Below the pieces are notes generated by a model. The model worked only from the letters and a program-made list of their open reading frames with translations, ran no database searches and was not told the DNA's origin. 50,650 nucleotides of DNA from Methanomassiliicoccales archaeon. GTDB taxonomy: Archaea > Thermoplasmatota > Thermoplasmata > Methanomassiliicoccales > UBA472. The stretch lies in NCBI GenBank assembly GCA_028682915.1, contig JAJRAN010000076.1, positions 1 to 50,650 of the forward strand, in the 5' to 3' direction. A program made the translations under genes and the position numbers. Shown piece by piece: positions 31,847 through 40,165 of the stretch; the stretch's first letter is position 1; each line of letters starts with the position of its first letter.

Positions 31847-33198
31847 AGATCGGATTGGAGATCCATGTCCAGCTTCCCACCCGTTCCAAGCTCTTCTGCT
31901 CCTGCCCCACCACCGCGGACGAGCCGAACTCCTCGGTCTGCCCCACCTGCCTAGGATTCCCGGGGTCCAGGCCGGTCCTGAACCGAAGGGCGCTGGAGAT
32001 GGCGGTGCAGATCGCCCGCTTCCTGGAATGTCGTGTTGCATCTGAAATCTGGTTCTCCAGGAAGACCTACTTCTATCCGGACCTCCCCAAGCATTTCCAG
32101 ATCACCCAATACGACTCGCCGGTCGGAGTGGACGGCAGCTTCGTGGTCGGAGGCAGGAGCATAGGGATATGGCGCGTCCACGTGGAGGAGGATCCGGGCA
32201 GGATCAAGCGCGTCGGTAGGTCGGGCGAGGAGGTCTCCCTCATCGACTACAACCGCTCTGGCATACCTCTGGTGGAGATCGTCACCGCTCCCGACCTCAC
32301 CTCACCGGACGAGGCGCGCAACTTCCTCAACGAGCTGCTGGTGGAGCTCAGGCACATCATCGGGACCACCGCGAGCGACGAGCAGAGCGTCCGGGCCGAT
32401 GCCAACATCTCCCTGGGCGAGGAGCGGGTCGAGGTCAAGAACGTTCAGGGATTGAAGAACCTGGAGCGGGCCCTCAAGTTCGAGGCCAGCCGCCAGCAGA
32501 AGCTCCTGGAGGCGGGGATGAGGGTGGTGCGCGAGACCCGGCGCTTCGACGAGGAGCGAAAGGTGACCCTCTCCGCCAGGGAGAAGGAGCTCGAGGAGGA
32601 CTACGGATACATCGGCGAGCCCGACCTCGGCGTCTACGACCTGAGCAGGATCTCCGCTGGCCTGTTGGAGGTGGAGACGCCGCTGCGGCGCGCCCAGCGC
32701 ATGTCCGCCCATTACGTGGTCGACTATGACAAGGCCAGGCAGGTGGTCCTGACCTCGATGGCCATGGCCGACCTTTTCGAGGCGTTGGCCAACGCCGTCG
32801 ATCCCGAGGTGGCCATGAACTGGACGCTCGGGCCCATATCCGCGAACTGGGAACTGCTGCTGCCACGGATGAACGACCAGAGCACCAAGGAGATCGTGGA
32901 GGTGGTGCAACTGGTGGTGGGCCGGCAGATCACCGATTCCGAGGGTAGAAGGCGCATCGGAGCCATAGCAATGGGGGAGTGCCCCACGGACATTTCCTGC
33001 GCGGTCCAGGACGAGGCGTTGGGGTCGCTCATTAACGATTATCTCAACGAACATCCTCAGGTGGTGAGGGATCACGCCTCCAACCCCAAGGCGGCCAACG
33101 CGGTGATCGGCCACGTGATGAAGGTCGCCAAGGGCAAGTACAATTCGCAGGAGATTGTCGAGGCCACAAGGAAGGAGATCGAGAGGCGGACGAGCTGA
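31843..33198 (+). CDS. gatB: Asp/Glu-tRNA amidotransferase subunit B
   Basis: This 451-residue subunit binds tRNA and phosphorylates the Asp or Glu side chain before amidation. The start is IGLEIHVQL, followed by a four-Cys zinc site (CSCP and CPTC), RKTYFYPDLPK, and the YNRSGIPLVEIVT block; the C-terminal YqeY-like tail ends with GKYNSQEIVEATRKEI. I set the start at the ATG at 31843, overlapping the gatA stop. It is tail to tail with aspS with no gap. Confidence 0.95.
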   Translation: MKIGLEIHVQLPTRSKLFCSCPTTADEPNSSVCPTCLGFPGSRPVLNRRALEMAVQIARFLECRVASEIWFSRKTYFYPDLPKHFQITQYDSPVGVDGSFVVGGRSIGIWRVHVEEDPGRIKRVGRSGEEVSLIDYNRSGIPLVEIVTAPDLTSPDEARNFLNELLVELRHIIGTTASDEQSVRADANISLGEERVEVKNVQGLKNLERALKFEASRQQKLLEAGMRVVRETRRFDEERKVTLSAREKELEEDYGYIGEPDLGVYDLSRISAGLLEVETPLRRAQRMSAHYVVDYDKARQVVLTSMAMADLFEALANAVDPEVAMNWTLGPISANWELLLPRMNDQSTKEIVEVVQLVVGRQITDSEGRRRIGAIAMGECPTDISCAVQDEALGSLINDYLNEHPQVVRDHASNPKAANAVIGHVMKVAKGKYNSQEIVEATRKEIERRTS

Positions 33199-35037
33199 TC
33201 ACTCCGCCTCCTTGTCCTCCTCGGCGATGCTGATCAGCATCAGCTCCTGCAGCTTCGATTGGTCCACCTTGGCAGGAGAGCCGTCCACCAGGGACTGGAA
33301 CTTCTTGTTCTTGGGGAAGGCGATCACGTCCCGAATGCTCTCGCATCCCAGCAAAATGGAGACCACCCGGTCCATGCCCAGGGCGATGCCTCCATGCGGC
33401 GGCGCCCCGAACTCCAATGCCTCGAGGAAGAAGGAGAACTCCCGTTCGATGGCCTCCTCGCTCATGCCCAGGTGCTTGAAGACCTTCCTTTGCACCTTGG
33501 GGTCATGGTTGCGTATGGAGCCCGAACCGATCTCGCTCCCGTCCAGCACCAGATCATAGGACTGGCCCATGACCTTGGCCATGTCCCCGGATTTGGGAAG
33601 GTCGTCCTCCACTGGCCTCACGAATGGATGGTGGAAGGCCGAGAGCTTGCCGGTGACCGGGTCGGCCTGGAACAAGGGGCAATCCACGATCCAAACGAAA
33701 TGGTGGCCCTTGCCCTCGAGGAGGGCATTGTCCCGGGCCAGCTTCATGCGCAGAGCGCCGCCCGCTTTCAACGTGGGCATCCTCGGCCCGGCCAGGAAGA
33801 GCAGCAGGTCGCCGACCTCGGCGCCCATCCTCTCCTGCAGCTTGCGGCGCACCTCGTCCGGGAAATACTTCACTATGTTGGACTCGAGGCCGGTGGGGGT
33901 GCAGCGCATCCAGGTGAGCCCTCCCATCCCCTGCTGCTTGGCCCAGTCAATGAGCCGGTCCACCTCCTTCCGCCCGACCCCCGCGAACTCTTGGTCCTTC
34001 TCCTTGACCAAGGACGCCTTCAGGTTCATGCAGACCACGACGGTGCCCTTCTTTGCCAGCACCTTCTGGAATATCTCATAATGAGCTTGACGCGCGATCT
34101 CCGTGACCTCGACCAGCTCCAGGCCGAAGCGCGTATCGGGCGCATCGGTCCCGAAGCGCGCCATCGAATCATGATAGGGGAGTCGGGGGAAGGGCGTTCT
34201 GAGCTCCTCGTTGTAGATGCATTTCCATACCGAGGCCAGCACCTTCTCCACGACCTCGTGGACATCCCGCTCCTCGACGAAGGACATCTCCACGTCCATC
34301 TGGGTGAACTCCGGCTGCCGGTCCGCCCTTGAGTCCTCGTCCCGGAAGCAGCGCGCGAACTGGAAATAGCGCTCCACGCTGCCGACCATCAGCATCTGCT
34401 TGAACAGCTGGGGGCTCTGTGGCAGGGCGTAGAAGTGCCCGGGTTGTATCCGAGAGGGGACCAGGAAGTCCCGCGCTCCCTCGGCGGTTGATCGGGTGAG
34501 CATCGGGGTCTCCACCTCCATGAACCCCATGCCGTTCAGTGCATCCCTGGTAGCGGCGAAGAGCCTGGCCCTGAACCTGAGGTTGCTGATCATCTGGGGC
34601 CTTCTCAAATCGAGATAACGATAGCGGATGCGAAGGTCCTCGTTCGGGAGCTGTGAGTTCTTTTGCTCCGCCACCTCGAAGGGGATGGCTTTGGAAGTGC
34701 TCAGAACGTTTGCCCTCTCTATGAGTACCTCCACCATCCCGGTGGGGTTGCGGGGGTCCTCCGTACCAGGGACCCTCTCCCTAACCACTCCCGTTGCCTG
34801 GACGACGTATTCGCGACCTAGGCTATTGAGCGTCTCCGAGAGGCTTTTACGGTCGATCTCCTGCCTCAAGGCCTCGGGGTCGAACACCAATTGGGTGGTG
34901 CCGTTGGAGTCCGCCAGGTCGAAGAAGAGCACTCCGCCATGGTCACGGCGGAAGCGCACCCATCCTGCCAGGGTGACTCGCTTCCCGAGGTCCTCCGATC
35001 TGAGCTTGCCACAATCGTGCGTGCGCAACATCTTCAC
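33199..35037 (-). CDS. aspS: Bacterial-type aspartyl-tRNA synthetase, probably non-discriminating
   Basis: At 612 residues with an inserted GAD domain, this is the bacterial form of AspRS, not the ~440-residue archaeal form. It has an N-terminal OB-fold (VTLAGWVRFRRDHGG), motif 2 (FARCFRDED) and motif 3 (GIALGMDRV). In bacterial AspRS, His at the loop position here occupied by H33 and Gly at the position of G91 mark enzymes that charge both tRNA(Asp) and tRNA(Asn). Both are present, matching the gatCAB operon that faces it. It was probably acquired from bacteria. Confidence 0.93.
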   Translation of the reverse strand: MKMLRTHDCGKLRSEDLGKRVTLAGWVRFRRDHGGVLFFDLADSNGTTQLVFDPEALRQEIDRKSLSETLNSLGREYVVQATGVVRERVPGTEDPRNPTGMVEVLIERANVLSTSKAIPFEVAEQKNSQLPNEDLRIRYRYLDLRRPQMISNLRFRARLFAATRDALNGMGFMEVETPMLTRSTAEGARDFLVPSRIQPGHFYALPQSPQLFKQMLMVGSVERYFQFARCFRDEDSRADRQPEFTQMDVEMSFVEERDVHEVVEKVLASVWKCIYNEELRTPFPRLPYHDSMARFGTDAPDTRFGLELVEVTEIARQAHYEIFQKVLAKKGTVVVCMNLKASLVKEKDQEFAGVGRKEVDRLIDWAKQQGMGGLTWMRCTPTGLESNIVKYFPDEVRRKLQERMGAEVGDLLLFLAGPRMPTLKAGGALRMKLARDNALLEGKGHHFVWIVDCPLFQADPVTGKLSAFHHPFVRPVEDDLPKSGDMAKVMGQSYDLVLDGSEIGSGSIRNHDPKVQRKVFKHLGMSEEAIEREFSFFLEALEFGAPPHGGIALGMDRVVSILLGCESIRDVIAFPKNKKFQSLVDGSPAKVDQSKLQELMLISIAEEDKEAE

Positions 35038-35138
35038 AGGCCTCTGGAAACTTCGGTAAGGCGTGGAAATAAGGGCGGGATTATATACACTTTGCCCACA
35101 GGAGGAACGCTGAATCTAGGTAGGAAACGGGCCAGATC

Positions 35139-35621
35139 TCATCTCTCCACATCGCTCGATTCGCCGAAGCGAGGCAGGAACTGGAACGGGTCCTTGATCA
35201 TGTTCAGGACGACGTAGGTGTTGGTCTTCTTCACGCCCTTTATCTGGAGCATGGACTTGATGACGGCGCTGAACTCCTCGCGGTTCTTGCACGCCACCCA
35301 GGCTATCGAGTCGCATTCCCCCGTGACGTCGAAGACGGCCACCACGTCCTTGAGGGACCTTATCCTCTGCTGGATGTCCAACAAATCGCCTTCGACGTAG
35401 ATGTGCACGATGGCCATGAACTCGTAGCCGAGCTTGAGATAGTCCACGTGGGCCCGATATCCATGGATTACGCCCAGCTCCTCGAGGTTCTTCACCCTTT
35501 GGATGAGGGTCGTCGGATGGATGCCCAATCGCTTGGCTATCTGGCGATACGAACCTTGGCTGGAGGTGCACAGCTCTTGGATGATACGCTTGTCAAGATC
35601 GTCGAGATTGCTGCTGGCCAT
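35139..35621 (-). CDS. Lrp/AsnC-family regulator
   Basis: This ~160-residue regulator has an N-terminal HTH (DLDKRIIQELC..., GSYRQIAKRLGIHPTTLIQRV) and a C-terminal RAM ligand domain (VAVFDVTGECDSIAWVAC). It probably acts as an octamer sensing an amino acid. The start is the ATG at 35621; a TTG three codons earlier is possible. Its upstream region has three copies of a TTTGTC motif, also present around the glnA promoter, pointing to autoregulation and glutamine synthetase control (inference). Confidence 0.88.
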   Translation of the reverse strand: MASSNLDDLDKRIIQELCTSSQGSYRQIAKRLGIHPTTLIQRVKNLEELGVIHGYRAHVDYLKLGYEFMAIVHIYVEGDLLDIQQRIRSLKDVVAVFDVTGECDSIAWVACKNREEFSAVIKSMLQIKGVKKTNTYVVLNMIKDPFQFLPRFGESSDVER

Positions 35622-35666
35622 CTCTTCCAAATCCTTTCACTAGATGTTTCAGGTATGGTCGGATGG

Positions 35667-35706
35667 ATATTTGTCTGTTTGTCCTAGCATCTACGATACA
35701 TTTGTC
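35667..35706. promoter_or_regulatory. Three TTTGTC motifs upstream of the lrp gene
   Basis: ATATTTGTC (35667-35675), TGTTTGTCC (35675-35683) and ACATTTGTC (35698-35706) lie on the plus strand in the lrp-alaX intergenic region. The first and third are 31 bases apart, about three helical turns. The same word recurs as an inverted repeat before glnA (37090-37130). They are candidate Lrp sites. Confidence 0.5.
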
Positions 35707-35876
35707 GAGTGCGGAGATGGCCAGTTACAATTATTATTTATACTAATAGATTTAACATTTTCTCTTTTGATTACCGCCCAGTATTAGCTCCGCGAGATTT
35801 CAATGGATGGCGACCTCCCCGGTCTTTCCTGCCCACCCCGAGATGTTTTTAGAATGGTACCGCCATGGGTAGGGCA

Positions 35877-37067
35877 ATGACCCGCCTGCTTTACGAGGCC
35901 GACCCATACCTAACCAAGTTCGACGCCACCGTCACAAAGGTGCAGGGGGAATGGGTCGTCCTGGACAGGACCGCGTTCTTTCCAGGTGGTGGGGGGCAGG
36001 ACCATGACACCGGCTGGATGAGCGGCCTCGAGGTCAAGGTCGTGAGGTCCCAGGACGGGGAGGTCGTTCACCAGGTTCCAGGTCACGCCCTTTCCGCAGG
36101 GGACAGGGTGGATTGCGAGGTCGACTGGGAGCGCAGGAACGACCTAATGCGGGCGCATACCGGGGAACATCTCCTTTTCTCCATCCTTAGCAGAATGAGC
36201 CCGGAGCTGGAGCTGGTAAAGATCGCGATCACCTCGCCCAAGAAAAGCCTCGTAGTGAGAGGTGAGCTCAGCTGGCCGATGATGGCCCAGGCCCAGGAAC
36301 AGGCTAACGAAGCCATCGCCGCCCAGCTCCCGGTGAGCGATGTCTGGGTTTCGAAGAATTCCGAGGTGCTCAAGGACATCCGGATCAAGGTTGACAGGAT
36401 CCATGGGGATAAGGTGCGCGTCGTAACCATCGGGGACCTTGACAAGGCGGCCTGTGCCGGCGTGCACATCCAGAACACCAGGGAGCTGAAGATGCTGCTG
36501 GTCACTAAGCTGACCTCGGCCCGTCCCGTGGGAGATTACGAGATCGAGTTCGAGACGGGCCGCCGGGCGATGCAGACGGCGTTGAGGTTATCCAGCATCG
36601 GGCTGCAAGCCGCGGAGTCGGTGAGGGCTCAGCCCGAACACCTATTGAATGCCTTGTCCAACCTGAAAGGCGAGCTGCTGGTGGCACAGGACGCGGTCAG
36701 AGCCTATGGGAGGCAGGCCTTGAAGCGGTTGGAGCCTGAAAAGGTGGAAGGGGTGCGCTTGTACTCAGGAATCTTCGATGGTTTGGACAAGAAGACGTTG
36801 GTGGACTCCATCAACGAGCTGATAGGGGCAGACCGCACCGTGGCCATCATGGCCTCGGTGGATGAGCGGCTCACGCTCTTCGTCGCCACCAGCAAAGACC
36901 TAGAGATCGACAGCCGGGAGGTCCTCAACCGTGGTCTGAAGGTCGTTGACGGGAAGGGAGGGGGCGGCAAGAACTTCGCTTCGGGCGGGGCAAGCCATCC
37001 CCAGAGGGCGAAGGAAGCCCTGGATGCGGCAAAGGATGGATTGCGAGCGCTATTGACCGCTGGTTAA
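35877..37067 (+). CDS. alaX: Alanyl-tRNA editing protein AlaX-L
   Basis: This protein (~396 residues) is the long AlaX type: an N-terminal beta-barrel part (LDRTAFFPGGGGQDHDTG), the editing zinc site HTGEH with CAGVH further on, and a C-terminal DHHA1-like domain with GGGGKNFASGG. It removes mischarged Ser or Gly from tRNA(Ala). I prefer the ATG at 35877 because a TATA-like tttttagaa (35846-35854) lies about 26 bases upstream; the ATG at 35865 is possible. It is divergent from the Lrp gene. Confidence 0.92.
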   Translation: MTRLLYEADPYLTKFDATVTKVQGEWVVLDRTAFFPGGGGQDHDTGWMSGLEVKVVRSQDGEVVHQVPGHALSAGDRVDCEVDWERRNDLMRAHTGEHLLFSILSRMSPELELVKIAITSPKKSLVVRGELSWPMMAQAQEQANEAIAAQLPVSDVWVSKNSEVLKDIRIKVDRIHGDKVRVVTIGDLDKAACAGVHIQNTRELKMLLVTKLTSARPVGDYEIEFETGRRAMQTALRLSSIGLQAAESVRAQPEHLLNALSNLKGELLVAQDAVRAYGRQALKRLEPEKVEGVRLYSGIFDGLDKKTLVDSINELIGADRTVAIMASVDERLTLFVATSKDLEIDSREVLNRGLKVVDGKGGGGKNFASGGASHPQRAKEALDAAKDGLRALLTAG

Positions 37068-37089
37068 CCATGTTCTTTCATAAAATATC

Positions 37090-37160
37090 GACAAATATCT
37101 ATTGATTGTCAAATTTACTATATATTTGTCTAATTACCGGAGAGCAAATTACTTTTATAA
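37090..37160 (+). promoter_or_regulatory. glnA promoter with inverted TTTGTC repeats
   Basis: GACAAATAT (37090-37098) and ATATTTGTC (37122-37130) form a perfect 9-base inverted repeat 32 bases apart, with a partial ATTGTC in between (37105-37110). A TATA-like TTTTATAA (37153-37160) follows, about 24 bases before the glnA ATG, so the mRNA should be leaderless. The repeat matches the motifs upstream of the Lrp gene, suggesting that Lrp binds just upstream of the TATA box, where it could activate. Confidence 0.6.
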
Positions 37161-37180
37161 CCTGTCTGATAGCCCGGGAC

Positions 37181-38533
37181 ATGACATCACCGAAAACCTT
37201 CAATGAGGCGAAGGAAGCCATCCTCAAAAAAGTCAAGGACGAGGACGTGCGCTTCATCGAGATGCAGTTCTCGGACATCATCGGCATGGTGAAGAGCGTC
37301 TCCATCCCCGTGACCAAGCTGGACCGGGCCATGGACGAAGGGGTTTTCATCGATGGGTCTTCGATCCTGGGTTATGCGACCATCGAGGAGAGCGACATGC
37401 GCGCCCAGCCGATCCTTGAGACGTTCCAGATTTACCCGTGGACGTGCGACTCCCCCATGAAGACCGCGCGCTTCATGTGCAACATATACGACCACAGCGG
37501 CAACCGGTTCAAGGGCGACCCCCGCTGGGTGCTTGAGAAGATGATCACCAAGGCCAAGGAGAAGGGCTGGGTCTTCAACGTGGGACCCGAGTTCGAGTTC
37601 TTCCTCTTCAACATGGACGAGAAGGGCAACCCCCTGGCCGAGCCGGCCGATTCGGGCGGGTACTTCGACCTCATGCCACTGGACATCGGGGAGATGGTGC
37701 GCAAGGACATTTTGCTCGCTTTCGACGCCATGCATTTCGACATGGAGGCCTCGCACCATGAGGTCGCGCCCGGGCAGCTCGAGGTCGATCTGCGCTACCA
37801 GAACGCCCTCACCATGGCCGATCGAATGATGACCCTCAAGTTCGGCGTGAAGACCATCGCTGCCCAGTACGGGCTTTACGCCACCTTTATGCCCAAGCCG
37901 CTTTACGGCGTCAACGGCTCGGGGATGCACGTGCACCAGAGCCTCGCTCAGACCGACGGCCAAAACGTCTTCGACGACCCCAACGGGAAGTACGGGCTCA
38001 GCGAGGTGGCCATGAAGTATCTCGGCGGCCTCCTGACGCACGCTCAGGAGATATGCGTCATCCTGGCCTCCCATGTCAACTCCTACAAGCGACTGGTGCC
38101 TGGCTTCGAGGCTCCATGCTACATCTCCTGGGCCAACATGAACCGGTCTGCGCTCATCCGCGTCCCGGCCGGGCGCGGTGGCAGGACGAGGGTGGAGCTG
38201 CGCAACCCCGACCCGTCGGGCAACCCCTACCTGCAGTTCGCGGTCATGCTCGCCGCGGGATTGGATGGCATAGAGAGGAACATCTATCCGCCCGAGCCGG
38301 TGGAGAAGGACATCTACCATATGACCAAGGACGAGCGCAAGCGCCTGGGCATCGATTCGCTGCCGGAGTCCCTAGGGCAGGCGCTCGAGATATTCTCCCA
38401 GAGCAAGCTGATGAAGGAGGTGCTGGGTGAGCACATCTTCTCCCACTACCAGCACATCAAGAACGAGGATTGGGACGAGTACCGCACCTGGGTCAGCGAC
38501 TGGGAGCACAAGAAGTACCTGAAGGTGCTTTGA
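37181..38533 (+). CDS. glnA: Glutamine synthetase, type I
   Basis: This 450-residue enzyme makes glutamine from glutamate, ammonia and ATP. It shows the GS-I N-terminal beta-grasp (FIEMQFSDIIGMVKSV), FEFFLF, the ATP-binding and active-site block NGSGMHVHQSL, and NMNRSALIRVPAG. I set the start at the ATG at 37181, just after a TATA box; the in-frame extension to 37106 lies inside promoter sequence. Length fits the GSI-alpha group, which lacks adenylylation. Glutamine is also the amide donor for GatCAB and GlmS in this window. Confidence 0.96.
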   Translation: MTSPKTFNEAKEAILKKVKDEDVRFIEMQFSDIIGMVKSVSIPVTKLDRAMDEGVFIDGSSILGYATIEESDMRAQPILETFQIYPWTCDSPMKTARFMCNIYDHSGNRFKGDPRWVLEKMITKAKEKGWVFNVGPEFEFFLFNMDEKGNPLAEPADSGGYFDLMPLDIGEMVRKDILLAFDAMHFDMEASHHEVAPGQLEVDLRYQNALTMADRMMTLKFGVKTIAAQYGLYATFMPKPLYGVNGSGMHVHQSLAQTDGQNVFDDPNGKYGLSEVAMKYLGGLLTHAQEICVILASHVNSYKRLVPGFEAPCYISWANMNRSALIRVPAGRGGRTRVELRNPDPSGNPYLQFAVMLAAGLDGIERNIYPPEPVEKDIYHMTKDERKRLGIDSLPESLGQALEIFSQSKLMKEVLGEHIFSHYQHIKNEDWDEYRTWVSDWEHKKYLKVL

Positions 38534-38556
38534 GGCTGCCAGAGCCTTGCCAAACC

Positions 38557-38584
38557 TTTTCCTGTCCCTTTTCATCCCTTTTTC
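38557..38584 (+). terminator. Pyrimidine/T-rich terminator after glnA
   Basis: Three T-runs (ttttcc, ttttc and a six-T run) in a pyrimidine-rich stretch follow the glnA stop by about 25 bases, just before the NAC promoter (TATA-like tttaaaag at 38591-38598). T-rich tracts without a hairpin are the usual archaeal terminators. Confidence 0.5.
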
Positions 38585-38626
38585 AAAAGGTTTAAAAGAC
38601 GCTGCTGATTTGTCATCCTCGTTACC

Positions 38627-39016
38627 ATGATGCCAGGAATGCGCGGTGTAAACCCTCGGCAGGTCAAGCAGGCCATGAAGAAGATGGGCATCGAGACCGA
38701 GGAGCTGAAGGATGTCACCGAGGTAATCATCCGCACCAGGGACAAGCAGTACGTCATCAAGGATGCGGAGGTCACCATCATGAAGGTGCAAGGCCAGAAG
38801 ACCTTCCAGATCGTGGGCGATGACAAGGTCATGCCCCTGGACCAGGTCCTCAGGCCGGCCGGGGATAAGGACGCTCCCGCGCAGCCTTCCATCCCTGAGG
38901 AGGATGTCCTGCTGGTGATGAGCCAGACCGGGGCATCGAGGGAGAAAGCCATCGAGGCTTTGAAGGCCTGTGATGGCCAGCCAGCGGAGGCCATCATCAA
39001 GCTGATGTCGTCCTGA
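38627..39016 (+). CDS. nac: Archaeal nascent polypeptide-associated complex protein
   Basis: This 129-residue protein binds nascent chains at the ribosome exit. It has a NAC domain (about residues 12-75; IRTRDKQYVIKDAEVTIMKVQG, split around position 45) and a C-terminal UBA domain (EEDVLLVMSQTGASREKAIEAL). The archaeal protein acts as a homodimer. A TATA-like tttaaaag (38591-38598) places the transcript start close to the ATG; the second ATG at 38630 is an equally good start. Confidence 0.94.
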   Translation: MMPGMRGVNPRQVKQAMKKMGIETEELKDVTEVIIRTRDKQYVIKDAEVTIMKVQGQKTFQIVGDDKVMPLDQVLRPAGDKDAPAQPSIPEEDVLLVMSQTGASREKAIEALKACDGQPAEAIIKLMSS

Positions 39017-39025
39017 GGTGCTGAC

Positions 39026-39253
39026 ATGTGCCTAGCTGTTCCCGGTAAGATCGTGTCCATAAACGGCCAGAACGCCCTGATCGATTTCGGTGGCGTGCAG
39101 AGGGAGGCGAACGTTTCGCTGATCGAGCCCATAGTGGGAGATTATGTCGTGGTCCACGCGGGCTTCGCCATCCAGGTCGTCGACGAAGAGGAAGCCAAAG
39201 AGACGATCAAGCTCTGGGAGGAGCTTATGGCCTCGCAGCAGCAGGAAGGCTGA
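39026..39253 (+). CDS. hypC: HypC/HupF-family hydrogenase maturation chaperone
   Basis: This 75-residue protein starts with the invariant MCLAVPGKIV, whose Cys2 is the functional residue. It has the OB-like core ALIDFGGVQREANVSLI and the GDYVVVHAGFAI block. HypC delivers the Fe(CN)2CO unit to HypD and the NiFe-hydrogenase large subunit. It is nine bases after the NAC stop. No other hyp or hydrogenase gene is in the window, so its partners must be elsewhere. Confidence 0.95.
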   Translation: MCLAVPGKIVSINGQNALIDFGGVQREANVSLIEPIVGDYVVVHAGFAIQVVDEEEAKETIKLWEELMASQQQEG

Positions 39254-39365
39254 GCCATCAAGCGAGTCTAGTTTTGATAATTCCCTTTCAACAACATTTA
39301 TACCGATTGCGCTCTCCCTCCTATTCCAAATTTCGAAAGTGACGTCCCCCGTCCGGAGGAGACCT

Positions 39366-40076
39366 ATGAAGACGATATATGGGCCAGTGGCCTCATGGCG
39401 AATCGGTGAATGCTTCAACGCCGACCCTATATGCCGCTCCCCCAAGGTCTGCAGCTTCGATTGCGTTTACTGCAAGTTCGGTTCTGCTGGCTTCGTCAGC
39501 ACCAAGCGCTGCGACATGGTCGACGCCGAGGAGTTCTCCGATGACGTGTCCCACCTGACATCGCAACAGAAGCGCATCCCATTGAGGTTCAGCGGAAGCG
39601 GAGAGCCGACAATGGCCAGCAACCTCGGCGACCTCGTTTCCAAGGCGAGGGTCGCGGGAGTTAGCACCATAGTTGCGGTCACCAACTCCTCCCTGCTCTC
39701 GATGCCCGATGTTCGCGAGGACCTAAGGGACGTGGATGTGGTCATCGCCAAGCTCGACGCCGCTGATGAGCACGATTTCCAGAGCATAAACAGGCCGCAC
39801 CCCAGCGTCACTTACTCGAATGTCCTGGCCGGTCTCCGCACGATGCGATCGTCCTTCAAAGGGAGCCTAAGGCTGCAGATCATGCTCATGGAGCGGAACC
39901 GGTACGGCCTCGAGGCCTTGGGGGAGATATGCCAAGACCTCTCTCCCGACATCACCTACCTCAGCACCCCGACCAGGTCCAGCAGCTGCGAGCCTTTGAG
40001 CCACAAGGTCATGCTTTCGGCGGCTCGGAAGCTCGAGCGCAAGGGTTGCAGGGTCTCGGTCGAAGGAAAGCTCTAG
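39366..40076 (+). CDS. Radical SAM protein (COG0731-like)
   Basis: This 236-residue radical SAM enzyme has the cluster motif CSFDCVYC (CxxxCxxC) near residue 35 and the SAM-binding 'GE' region RFSGSGEPTM. It resembles the COG0731 group (TYW1-related Fe-S oxidoreductases), with an additional CRSP Cys before the main motif. The ATG at 39366 has a GGAGGAG site eight bases upstream. A TATA-like ttata at about 39298-39302 is 65 bases before it. The substrate is unknown; it lies 112 bases after hypC. Confidence 0.88.
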   Translation: MKTIYGPVASWRIGECFNADPICRSPKVCSFDCVYCKFGSAGFVSTKRCDMVDAEEFSDDVSHLTSQQKRIPLRFSGSGEPTMASNLGDLVSKARVAGVSTIVAVTNSSLLSMPDVREDLRDVDVVIAKLDAADEHDFQSINRPHPSVTYSNVLAGLRTMRSSFKGSLRLQIMLMERNRYGLEALGEICQDLSPDITYLSTPTRSSSCEPLSHKVMLSAARKLERKGCRVSVEGKL

Positions 40077-40165
40077 GCGGAATTCACGTCGCAAAGCAGC
40101 GATTCTGATGCCAATCTACCTCTAAAAAGGAAATAGCAAAAGAATGGAAGGGTTTTTGCGCGATA

